From positions 29,335 to 93,334 of the forward strand of contig JAABUD010000122.1 of assembly GCA_011389555.1 (NCBI GenBank): a stretch of 64,000 nucleotides of DNA, given 5' to 3'. Positions 18,467-26,693 of the stretch are shown piece by piece; within the stretch, counting starts at the first letter, position 1; every line of letters begins with the position of its first letter. The position numbers and the translations under genes are program-made. The notes under the pieces were generated by a model. The model made no database searches. It was given only the letters and a program-made list of their open reading frames with translations, and had not been told where the DNA came from. The stretch comes from Desulfotignum sp. (GTDB lineage Bacteria; Desulfobacterota; Desulfobacteria; Desulfobacterales; Desulfobacteraceae).

Positions 18467-19231
18467 ATGCATTCCTTTGTAAAAGAGTTGATTGTCAAGG
18501 CGGGCGATATCTGTCTGGCGGAACAGGGGAAACTCACGTTGCAGTCCCTTGAGTTCAAAAACCGAAAAGATTTGGTCACCGCCACAGACAAGCAGGTGGA
18601 AGCGTTTGTGATTCAACGGATTCAATCCCGGTTTCCGGATCATGGGATTTGGGGCGAAGAAACCGGCCAGACGTTGACCGAAAGCGATTATTGCTGGATC
18701 ATCGATCCCATCGACGGCACCACCTCATTTTTTCATGGACAGCCCTATTACGCCATCAGTATTGCCCTGAAAAAAAAGAATGACATTGTTCTGGGAGCTG
18801 TGTATGCTCCGGCGTTGGGACAGTTGTTTCATGCCCGCAGAAACCGGGGAGCCTGGTTGAACGATCATCGTATCCAGGTTTCTGCCACAACCACGTTGAC
18901 CGATGCGGTCATGGCCACCGGGTTTGCATGTCTTCGCGCAGGCCAACCAAACAACAACCTGGTACATTTCAACCGGATTGTGCCGCAGTTGCGGGATATC
19001 CGCCGGTGCGGCTCTGCTGCCATCGACCTGTGCTATGTGGCGGCCGGTAAAGTGGACGGGTTCTGGGAAATGAATTTGAATATCTATGATGTGGCCGCAG
19101 GAATCCTCATGGTAACCGAAGCACAAGGCGTGGTCACTGATTTCACGGGAGGCCCGGATTTTCCAAAAAATGGTATTGTGGCGGCCAATCCGGTATTGGC
19201 GGACATTTTGAGATCTCAATTGACGTCATGA
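18467..19231 (+). CDS. suhB: Inositol monophosphatase family protein (SuhB-like)
   Basis: This is a Mg2+-dependent sugar/inositol phosphatase of 254 residues. The metal-binding motifs are all present: WGEETG, IDPIDGTTSFFHG, and the late motif reads NIYDVAAGILMVTEAQG in place of the usual WD-x-x-AG. The ATG at 18467 follows AAGGAA. In E. coli the homologue also works in rRNA antitermination, but substrate and role here cannot be told from sequence. The 164-base region upstream is divergent from the MltD-like gene. rbgA follows after 29 bases. Confidence 0.88.
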   Translation: MHSFVKELIVKAGDICLAEQGKLTLQSLEFKNRKDLVTATDKQVEAFVIQRIQSRFPDHGIWGEETGQTLTESDYCWIIDPIDGTTSFFHGQPYYAISIALKKKNDIVLGAVYAPALGQLFHARRNRGAWLNDHRIQVSATTTLTDAVMATGFACLRAGQPNNNLVHFNRIVPQLRDIRRCGSAAIDLCYVAAGKVDGFWEMNLNIYDVAAGILMVTEAQGVVTDFTGGPDFPKNGIVAANPVLADILRSQLTS

Positions 19232-19260
19232 CCTTTGATGTGACAGAGGAATAATTTTTT

Positions 19261-20115
19261 ATGACCATTCAGTGGTTCCCCGGCCATATGCGGGAAACAA
19301 AAAAATGGTTGCTGCAGTCGGCAGCCAAAGCAGACGTTATCATGGAGATGCTGGATGCCCGGATTCCGCTGGCCAGTGAGAATCCCTGGATGGAAAAATT
19401 CTGCCGCCATACCCGGCGGGTGAAAATTCTCAATAAAATGGATCTGGCCGATCCCCGGGTGACGGAACAATGGCTGACGTTTTTTGAAAAACAGCGCAAT
19501 GTCCGGGCCATTGCCATCGATGCCACGGACCGGTTTCGGGCGGCCAAAGCCCTGGAATACGCCATCGAGCGAGTGCCACACAATCGGGCCAGAAAGCGGA
19601 AAGTCATGGTGGCCGGCATTCCCAACACAGGAAAATCCACACTTTTGAACACCCTGGCCGGAAAAAAAATCGCCAAAACCGGCAACACGCCGGCCATCAC
19701 CCGACATCAGCAGCGGACCGGTTTGCGAAACAATATCGACATGTATGATACCCCCGGGATTCTCTGGCCGGTGATTGAACCGCCGCAACGGGCCTATGCC
19801 TTAGCCGTCACGGGCGCTATTTCAGATACTGCACTGGATTTTCAGGATATTGCCTGGTTTGCCGCCAGACTGCTTTTACACCGATATCCGGAACAGCTGA
19901 GGGCCCGGTACCCGTTTCTGGATCCTTTGCCTGGTGATGAAGCCGGGTTGCTGGAACAAATCGGGGCTGCCAGGGGGTGCCTGAAGGCAAAAGGACAAAT
20001 CGATTTTCACAAGGCCGCCACCGTCCTGATTCAGGATTTCCGGTCCGGCAAAATTGGAAGAATAAGCGTAGAAACCCCGTTTGACATATCAGATGATGAG
20101 GAAACAAAACAGTGA
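19261..20115 (+). CDS. rbgA: Ribosome biogenesis GTPase YlqF/RbgA
   Basis: This circularly permuted GTPase helps assemble the 50S subunit. The G motifs appear in the permuted order: G4 as LNKMDLAD, G1 as GIPNTGKSTLLN and G3 as YDTPGILWP. The opening IQWFPGHMRETKKWL is the family hallmark. The 284-residue length and the C-terminal helical domain are typical. The stop overlaps the GTG start of the next gene by four bases (GTGA), which points to translational coupling with the Prc-like protease. Confidence 0.94.
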   Translation: MTIQWFPGHMRETKKWLLQSAAKADVIMEMLDARIPLASENPWMEKFCRHTRRVKILNKMDLADPRVTEQWLTFFEKQRNVRAIAIDATDRFRAAKALEYAIERVPHNRARKRKVMVAGIPNTGKSTLLNTLAGKKIAKTGNTPAITRHQQRTGLRNNIDMYDTPGILWPVIEPPQRAYALAVTGAISDTALDFQDIAWFAARLLLHRYPEQLRARYPFLDPLPGDEAGLLEQIGAARGCLKAKGQIDFHKAATVLIQDFRSGKIGRISVETPFDISDDEETKQ

Positions 20116-22190
20116 CTCGACCGTTGAACAACCCATTGACCCTTTGCTTGAAACATGTGCTGACCGCCTTGCTGTTCCTGTCGGTTTTGCTGGTACTGAC
20201 ATGGACCCCGACGCTGTCTGCCCAACCGGCCCGGCTGACCCCTGAAAGACACCATGCCATTCAGTGCATCCGGATTGTATCCGCGCTTGAGCGCTATCAT
20301 TACCTGGAAAAAAAACTGGATGATGCCCTGTCTGAACAGATCTTTGATCGATATATCAAATACCTGGATCCATCCCGTCACCTGCTGACCCGGGATGACC
20401 TGAAAGAACTGGAAAAATACCGCCAAAAATTTGACACGGATCTGAAGCGCGGCAACCTGAAAACCGCATATGAGATTTACAATCTGCACCATCGCCGGGC
20501 CACTCAGCGGTATGCATACATTCTGGATCTGCTGGAAAAACCGGTTTCTTCTTTCTCTCTCAATTCCCGGGATTTTCTGGTGGTGGACAACACCCAGCGA
20601 CCCTGGCAATCCAGTGAAGATGATTTGCGTCCTTTGTGGGAAAAAGAACTGATCCATCACATCATCACGCTCGAACTCGATGATCACTATACCCGGGCGG
20701 ATGTGTCGGAAACCCTGGAAAAAATATATACGACCCGACAGACCCGGCTGTCCCAGACCACCACCGATGATGTGTTTCAATTGTTCATGAACTGCGTCAC
20801 CGAAAGCTTTGATCCCCATACCCAGTATTTCCCGCCACGGGTATCAGAAGATTTTGATATCCATATGCGGCTTTCCCTGGAGGGGATCGGGGCCGTGCTC
20901 CAGACCGAATATGAATATACCAAGATTGTCAGCCTGGTTCCCAAGGGGCCGGCGGACAAATCCAGCCGCCTGATGCCCGGAGACAAGATCATCGGGGTGG
21001 GCCAGGGGGAAACCGGTGAAATCAAAGACACCATCGGTCTGCGGATCGATGAAGTGGTCAAATTGATCCGGGGCCCGAAAAACACGGTTGTCCGTCTAAA
21101 AATCATTCCTGTAAAGAAAAGCGATTCCACCACCATTGTCAGTATTACGCGCGACACTGTGAAACTGGAGGAACAATCCGCCAAAAAACAGGTAAAAACC
21201 GTGGTTTCAGGCAAGAGAAACTATAAAATAGGCATCATTGAAATCCCTAACTTCTATATCGATTTCGAGGCCTATCACCGAGGCGATCCCCAGTATAAAA
21301 GCACCACTTCGGATGTGAAACAATTGTTGTTTGAACTGGCCGAAGAAAACATTGACGGTCTGATCATCGACCTGCGGGACAACGGCGGCGGGTCGCTCAA
21401 AGAGGCCAGTGATCTGACCGGACTTTTTCTCACGTCCGGCCCCACGGTGCAGATCCGCACCAAAAAGCAGACGACCCGGCTGTATGACGAAGACCCGGAT
21501 ATCCAGTATACCGGACCCTTGCTGGTGTTGATCAATCGTATGAGCGCCTCTGCCTCGGAAATTTTTGCCGGCGCCATCAAAGATTATCACCGGGGAATCA
21601 TCGCGGGAACCCGGAGTTTCGGCAAAGGCACAGTGCAGGAACTCAAGCCGCTGGGAGACGGAAAGCTCAAGCTCACATCCGCCAAGTTTTACCGGGTTTC
21701 CGGTAAAAGCACCCAGCACCGGGGCGTGATACCGGATATTTTGTTTCCCAAAATCTACAAATCCGAAGAAACCGGAGAAAGTTCCCTGGACGGGGCCCTG
21801 CCTTGGGATACCATCTCCCGGGTTCCTTTCCGGTCATACCGGTCTTTAACGCCTTTGTATACGTCTCTTATCCAAAAATTTCAGCAGCGGCGCCTTCGGG
21901 ATCCCGGCATGATCTATCTTGAAAAACGCCTGGCATTGACTTCGCAGCAAAAGACAAATATTCGTCTGCCCCTGGACATCGATGCCCGAAAGCAGCAGAG
22001 AATCGAGGATCAACAGACTGAACTCGAAATAGAAAATGAATATCTGGCCGCCCGGGGAAAAGACCCCATCCCCACCCTGGAAGACCAGGAACCCATTTTG
22101 AACCGGTATAAAGAGATCCTTTTGCAGCAGGCCGAAAAAATCATGGCAGACATGATCCTTTCGGCCCGACAGCAGGGGTATGCATGGTAG
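20112..22190 (+). CDS. prc: C-terminal processing periplasmic protease (Prc/Tsp)
   Basis: Prc is a family S41 serine protease that degrades or trims periplasmic proteins and limits murein hydrolases. The 692-residue length matches E. coli Prc, not the short CtpA type. A signal peptide (HVLTALLFLSVLLVLTWTPTLSAQ) is followed by an N-terminal helical domain, then a PDZ domain (VSLVPKGPADKSSRLMPGDKIIGV). The catalytic core comes next, with INRMSASASEIFAGAI (serine) and TRSFGKGTVQEL (lysine), and then the C-terminal Tsp-specific region. It overlaps rbgA upstream and the AsmA-like gene downstream. The presence of two lytic transglycosylases in this window fits its known link to murein hydrolase control, but that link is only inferred here. 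Confidence 0.93.
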   Translation: MTRPLNNPLTLCLKHVLTALLFLSVLLVLTWTPTLSAQPARLTPERHHAIQCIRIVSALERYHYLEKKLDDALSEQIFDRYIKYLDPSRHLLTRDDLKELEKYRQKFDTDLKRGNLKTAYEIYNLHHRRATQRYAYILDLLEKPVSSFSLNSRDFLVVDNTQRPWQSSEDDLRPLWEKELIHHIITLELDDHYTRADVSETLEKIYTTRQTRLSQTTTDDVFQLFMNCVTESFDPHTQYFPPRVSEDFDIHMRLSLEGIGAVLQTEYEYTKIVSLVPKGPADKSSRLMPGDKIIGVGQGETGEIKDTIGLRIDEVVKLIRGPKNTVVRLKIIPVKKSDSTTIVSITRDTVKLEEQSAKKQVKTVVSGKRNYKIGIIEIPNFYIDFEAYHRGDPQYKSTTSDVKQLLFELAEENIDGLIIDLRDNGGGSLKEASDLTGLFLTSGPTVQIRTKKQTTRLYDEDPDIQYTGPLLVLINRMSASASEIFAGAIKDYHRGIIAGTRSFGKGTVQELKPLGDGKLKLTSAKFYRVSGKSTQHRGVIPDILFPKIYKSEETGESSLDGALPWDTISRVPFRSYRSLTPLYTSLIQKFQQRRLRDPGMIYLEKRLALTSQQKTNIRLPLDIDARKQQRIEDQQTELEIENEYLAARGKDPIPTLEDQEPILNRYKEILLQQAEKIMADMILSARQQGYAW

Positions 22191-25100
22191 TCAGACGAAT
22201 TTGTCTGTATAGTGCCGCCGCCCTGACGGCAGTGATTCTGCTTGCATTTCTTTTTCTGGAACCGATTCTCAATGCACCTCCGGTCAAGCCCTGGATCGTG
22301 AATCACATTGAAAACCGGGTCGGTACAAAAATCGATCCAAAACAGGTGACGTTTCTGCTGACTCCCCAGCCCGGTATTCAGGTTGACGACGTGACACTGC
22401 CTTTGACCCGGCACATGGAATTGTCCGTGGATGACGTTCACCTGAATCTGGACGTAAGTGCGCTGTTGAAACGAAAAATTGAGATTTCCGGCATTTTTTT
22501 AAAGGACCTGGGTATCCAAACCCTGCCGGGTGAAAACAAATCCGGTTTGACCTTTCATGCCCCCCTTGACTTTCAATTTCCCAAACAGCGGATCCAACAA
22601 ATATTCGCCCTGCTTCCGGACAGTGAAAACCAGTTACAGATCCATCTGGAAAATACGGGCACCCAGCAGTTTTCAGCGCTCAAGGGCAGCCTGTGGATTT
22701 CCAAAATTGATGAGACCATGCAGTTTGACACACAGATTAAAGACCTTCATGTGACAAAAGACTGGCTGGCCCGGTTTTTCTCTGCACCGGATTTTCTGAT
22801 TGACCAGCTGGCATCAGAAGCCGCCCGCCTGCATGTCCGGCTGAATCCTGACACCGGAATATCCGGCGACCTCTGGCTGGACCGGTTTGACATCGCTTCA
22901 CACCGGCTGACTCCTGATTCCATCTCAGGCTCCCAGGTGCAGATGCATTTTTCCTATTTGCCGGATCAGGTGTCTTTTCATGTTGACCCCACCCAATTGA
23001 AATATCCGTCCGCACAGGTGGCCATGGCATTTTCAAACAGCCGGACCCGCAAAGAAACCGCATTGACATTCACAGGCGATCAGATAGACATTTCCCAGGC
23101 CCGGGAGGCGACCCTGGCGCTGGCACCGGAAAATCAGGTGGTGAAGCCGTTGTTCGACATATTGCGAAAAGGCCTGGCAAATGACGTGTCCGTGGGGTTT
23201 ACCGCCACATCCTGGGACTCCTTGTTTGATCCCGGGCACCTGATTCTGGATGGCAATGCCCGAAGTGCACTGATTAAAATACCGAACACGCCGTTGATGG
23301 CCGAAAATGTAGCCGGCAACGCCAGCGTGTCGGACGGCATCCTGACCATTAATGCCCGAAACGGCCGCATCGATCAATCCGATATTCAGCAGGGGCGGCT
23401 TACCATCGATCTGCTGCATTCATCCCATGTACCGTTTACCGGTGAATTCGATCTGGATGTGAACCTGGCTGAAGTGCCGGCCGTGTTGATCCGCCTGTTG
23501 CCGGATTCAATGCTGGCAACCGAAATGGCCCGGGTGACAGACCTGAAGGGACAGGCGGATGCCCGGTTGACACTGGCCGTTGAAAACGATCAACCGGATC
23601 TGTTGGTTTCAGTGACCACAAAACCGTTTTCAGCGACCGGATTTTATGATCGGATTCCCTTTCCCCTGATGATTTCCCAGGGGATGGTCGTTTATGAAAA
23701 TGACCAGATCCGGATCAGCGGATTGTCCGGAAATATCGGTGAAAGCCGGGTCACTGACGTGTCGGCCAAGGTCATGCTGGATGAAACCCCTTTGCTGGAT
23801 CTGTCTGCCAGGGGCCTGGACCTCGACATTCAGGAAATCTGGCCGAAACTGTCGTTATGGAAACCGGTCCGTTCCCGCATGGAACCGGTGACAGATATGT
23901 CCGGACAACTGATTGTCAGCCGCCTCCACTATAAAGGCCCGATGTTTGAATTACATCAGGGTGAATTCAATATTGCGGGCACAGGTCAGGATATCCGGAT
24001 CGGAATTTCTTCCAGACCCCATGAGATTCATCAGATGTCCGGTGCGTTTGACGTGTCTGAAAACGCGATGGACATTTCTGATCTGTCTGCGCAAATCACC
24101 GGCCTGGACTGGTTGTCCGACCGGGTCTCTCCGGCGTATACGGCCGGTATCGCCCTGCCCTTGTGGATTAAATCCGGCAGAATCCAGATGGATGACAAAC
24201 AGATGTCCGTGTCCGGGAAAGCGGAATTGGCACCCAATATTGAGTTCTCCATTCAATTGACAGGGAAAGGACCGGCAAAGCTGACACCGGAACGGATTGC
24301 GCTTGAACACAAACCGTTGACCGATGCCGTGATGCTGTTCACCCGGCACCCGAAATACACACAAATCCGGTTTAAAGGGATTCTGGATACCCGGACCCTG
24401 GATATGGTTCTGGACAAACACGCGTTGTTCCATCAGCGTCTGATGTCTCTGACCCGGGGACAGCCGGTGGAAATCGTTGCAGATCCAGATGAAAACCTGC
24501 ACATCAGCGCTCGATTTGTTCAACTGGACACCTTGATATCACTTCTGGGAAGATCTTTTTTCTCAGGCATACCTTTTCAGTTTTCGCAAAAAAATCTGCA
24601 TATCCAGGCGGACCGGCTGGCCTATAAAAAGTTTGAGTTTTCCCATGTGGCGGCACTAGTCACAGGAAAAGGGCATCAACCCGACATTCAGTTGCTCACT
24701 GCGGATTTCTGTGGTGCAACGATTGCCGGCCGGATGCGCCTGGATCTGACATCCCCTGATCTTCAAACGAAGACGGATTTAACGATCACCGCATCAAATC
24801 AAAAGAATATCGCCACCCTGCTTTCCTGTTTTTTCCCGGGAATAGACCTGATGAATGGTGGATACTCGTTGAATGCGGATTTGTCCGGAACCGGATCCGT
24901 GAAAACCCTTCATACTGATCTCACCGGAGACATTTCATTTGAATCCGAAAAAGGGCGGATTTATAAAATGACCCTGTTGTCCCGGCTGCTGTCGGTATTA
25001 AATATTTTGAAACTGCCGGATATCCGCCAGGAAGGGTTCCGGTATCGCAGTATTCAGGTGAACGCACAAATGAAAAACGGCACCATTCATCTGGAAAAAG

Positions 25101-25402
25101 CGGTGATTGATGCGGAAAACATGGCCTTGTTTTTTACAGGCGACATCCATCCGTTTGAAAACCGGCTGGATCTGACCTGTCTGGTGGCACCCTTTAAAAC
25201 CATTGACACCCTTGTGCAATTCATTCCGGTGGTCAATACCATCCTGAGCGGCCGTCTGGTGTCATTTCCGGCAAAAGCCACCGGTGCCATTGATGATCCG
25301 GTCATAACACCTTTGCATCCTTCTGCCGTGGGAGAAGGACTGATCAATATGTTCACCTCTTTGCTGACGTCACCGATTCGATTGTTTGAAAGAACGCCCT
25401 GA
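22184..25402 (+). CDS. AsmA-like / YhdP-type outer-membrane lipid transport protein
   Basis: This 1072-residue protein has one N-terminal membrane helix (residues 5-24) and a very long periplasmic part rich in short amphipathic beta strands. That is the repeating beta-groove pattern of AsmA-family bridges, which move phospholipid between the membranes. The N-terminus (PPVKPWIVNHIENRVGTKIDPKQVTFLLTPQPGIQVDDVTL) and the C-terminus (SEKGRIYKMTLLSRLLSVLNI, TFSGDIHPF-like FTGDIHPFENRLDL, VVNTILSG) match the AsmA/DUF3971 style. It overlaps prc by seven bases and leads into a thioesterase gene. Which family member (TamB-, YhdP- or AsmA-like) is not decided; size and tail favour YhdP-like. Confidence 0.8.
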   Translation: MVVRRICLYSAAALTAVILLAFLFLEPILNAPPVKPWIVNHIENRVGTKIDPKQVTFLLTPQPGIQVDDVTLPLTRHMELSVDDVHLNLDVSALLKRKIEISGIFLKDLGIQTLPGENKSGLTFHAPLDFQFPKQRIQQIFALLPDSENQLQIHLENTGTQQFSALKGSLWISKIDETMQFDTQIKDLHVTKDWLARFFSAPDFLIDQLASEAARLHVRLNPDTGISGDLWLDRFDIASHRLTPDSISGSQVQMHFSYLPDQVSFHVDPTQLKYPSAQVAMAFSNSRTRKETALTFTGDQIDISQAREATLALAPENQVVKPLFDILRKGLANDVSVGFTATSWDSLFDPGHLILDGNARSALIKIPNTPLMAENVAGNASVSDGILTINARNGRIDQSDIQQGRLTIDLLHSSHVPFTGEFDLDVNLAEVPAVLIRLLPDSMLATEMARVTDLKGQADARLTLAVENDQPDLLVSVTTKPFSATGFYDRIPFPLMISQGMVVYENDQIRISGLSGNIGESRVTDVSAKVMLDETPLLDLSARGLDLDIQEIWPKLSLWKPVRSRMEPVTDMSGQLIVSRLHYKGPMFELHQGEFNIAGTGQDIRIGISSRPHEIHQMSGAFDVSENAMDISDLSAQITGLDWLSDRVSPAYTAGIALPLWIKSGRIQMDDKQMSVSGKAELAPNIEFSIQLTGKGPAKLTPERIALEHKPLTDAVMLFTRHPKYTQIRFKGILDTRTLDMVLDKHALFHQRLMSLTRGQPVEIVADPDENLHISARFVQLDTLISLLGRSFFSGIPFQFSQKNLHIQADRLAYKKFEFSHVAALVTGKGHQPDIQLLTADFCGATIAGRMRLDLTSPDLQTKTDLTITASNQKNIATLLSCFFPGIDLMNGGYSLNADLSGTGSVKTLHTDLTGDISFESEKGRIYKMTLLSRLLSVLNILKLPDIRQEGFRYRSIQVNAQMKNGTIHLEKAVIDAENMALFFTGDIHPFENRLDLTCLVAPFKTIDTLVQFIPVVNTILSGRLVSFPAKATGAIDDPVITPLHPSAVGEGLINMFTSLLTSPIRLFERTP

Positions 25403-25403
25403 C

Positions 25404-26171
25404 ATGTCTTTTGATCCGATATTTTCCCAAAAAATGCTTCTGCCTTATTCAGTGATGGGCGCCAACAACCATGTCCGCATGGATCGGCTGCTGTCTGTTT
25501 TTCAGGACGCAGCCGGTATTCATGCGCATCAGATGGGGGTCAGCGGATTTGATCTGGCCCAAAAACAGGTGAAATGGGTGATTTCCCGGTACCAGATCCG
25601 GGTGAATCAGCCGCTGCAATGGCCGGGTCCCTATGAATTGAGAACCTGGCGGTTTCCCTGGAAAAACCTGTATGAAATCCGTCAGTTTGAAATACTTTCC
25701 CCGGACGGTGTTCCCCACATCCAGGCATTGTCGGTCTGGGTCATGGTCAAAGCGGCAAACACCCGGCCGGTCAGGCTGTCTTTTCATATGCCCCCGGAAT
25801 TGATGACCCAGACCGGCACACCACCGGATCTATGGGCCAACACGTTTGATTTCGTCCAGTGGGATCATGAAACGCAGTTTCCTGTCCGGGTCCATGACCT
25901 GGACATGAACCAGCATGTGAACAACACGATTTATACAACCTGGGCGCTTGAAACCCTGCCCATGCCCTGGCTGTTTAATCATGTGCCGGTGACTCTGGTG
26001 ATCAATTTTCTCAAAGAAACGTTCTACCCGGGAACGGTGTCGGTTAAAACCTGTGTATCGGATCACACAGACCCGGTGACAACCCGACACGGTATTTTTA
26101 ATGAATCCGGCGATGAAACACTGGCTGTGCTCACTTTGACCTGGAACCCCAATTCCCATGTCCCTGTTTGA
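25404..26171 (+). CDS. Acyl-ACP thioesterase (FatA-like double hotdog)
   Basis: The enzyme hydrolyses acyl-ACP to free fatty acid. Its 255 residues comprise two hotdog domains. The second carries the catalytic pattern VHDLDMNQHVNNTIYTTWALE, and the first has RMDRLLSVFQDAAGIHAHQMG and WVISRYQIRV. I prefer ATG 25404 over the TTG at 25386, because the latter lies within the AsmA-like coding end without a clear ribosome site. The AsmA-like stop at 25402 lies just before it. Placement after a lipid-bridge gene fits a lipid-homeostasis role. The 3' end overlaps recX by 14 bases. Confidence 0.85.
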   Translation: MSFDPIFSQKMLLPYSVMGANNHVRMDRLLSVFQDAAGIHAHQMGVSGFDLAQKQVKWVISRYQIRVNQPLQWPGPYELRTWRFPWKNLYEIRQFEILSPDGVPHIQALSVWVMVKAANTRPVRLSFHMPPELMTQTGTPPDLWANTFDFVQWDHETQFPVRVHDLDMNQHVNNTIYTTWALETLPMPWLFNHVPVTLVINFLKETFYPGTVSVKTCVSDHTDPVTTRHGIFNESGDETLAVLTLTWNPNSHVPV

Positions 26172-26649
26172 CGACACGCCGGATCCCCGGGAAGAGAAGC
26201 TGTTTCAGACCGCGTTGCGCTATCTGGCCATCCGACCCCGCAGTGTCGGGGAAATGACCGGATATCTGGCAAAAAAAAGTCAGGATCCGGCACACATCTC
26301 TACTGTCATTGACCGGTTGAAGCAATACCGGTATCTGGATGATGAAGAATTCGCCCGGATCTTTATTGAAAACCGGAAAAGAAACCAACCCAAATCAAAG
26401 TTCGCGCTTACCCGGGAACTCAGACAAAAAGGCATCCGCTCCCAAATCATCAGCGATCTGCTTGACTCATATGATGATATGCAGATGGCGGTCACAGCGT
26501 TGGCCGCCCGATATCAAAGATGGCACCATCTGGATCCGGAAGTCCGGCAGAAAAAAGCGGTGAACTATCTGCGCTACAGGGGATTTAATTATGAGGCGAT
26601 CCGGTTTGCCTGGGAACAGGTCGCCAAAGATACGGATTTTAACGGTTAA
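26158..26649 (+). CDS. recX: Regulatory protein RecX
   Basis: RecX binds RecA filaments and modulates their activity. The 163-residue helical protein shows the family pattern: ALRYLAIRPRSVGEMTGYLAKK at the start, then IDRLKQYRYLDDEEFARIFIENRKRNQPKS and ALTRELRQKGIRSQII, and RKKAVNYLRYRGFNYEAIRFAW at the end. It is the last gene of the rbgA-prc-AsmA-thioesterase-recX run, overlapping the thioesterase by 14 bases. recA is not in the window, so the usual recA-recX pairing is absent. Confidence 0.9.
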   Translation: MSLFDDTPDPREEKLFQTALRYLAIRPRSVGEMTGYLAKKSQDPAHISTVIDRLKQYRYLDDEEFARIFIENRKRNQPKSKFALTRELRQKGIRSQIISDLLDSYDDMQMAVTALAARYQRWHHLDPEVRQKKAVNYLRYRGFNYEAIRFAWEQVAKDTDFNG

Positions 26650-26693
26650 GGGGGCTTTGGTTTGAGCCCTGCCCCCTTTCCTCTATTTTTTTT
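26648..26693 (+). terminator. Rho-independent terminator of the rbgA-recX operon
   Basis: AAGGGGGC and GCCCCCTT form a perfect 8-bp stem around a 15-base loop. This is followed by cctcta and nine T that run into the stop codon of the convergent M16 peptidase gene. Confidence 0.85.
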
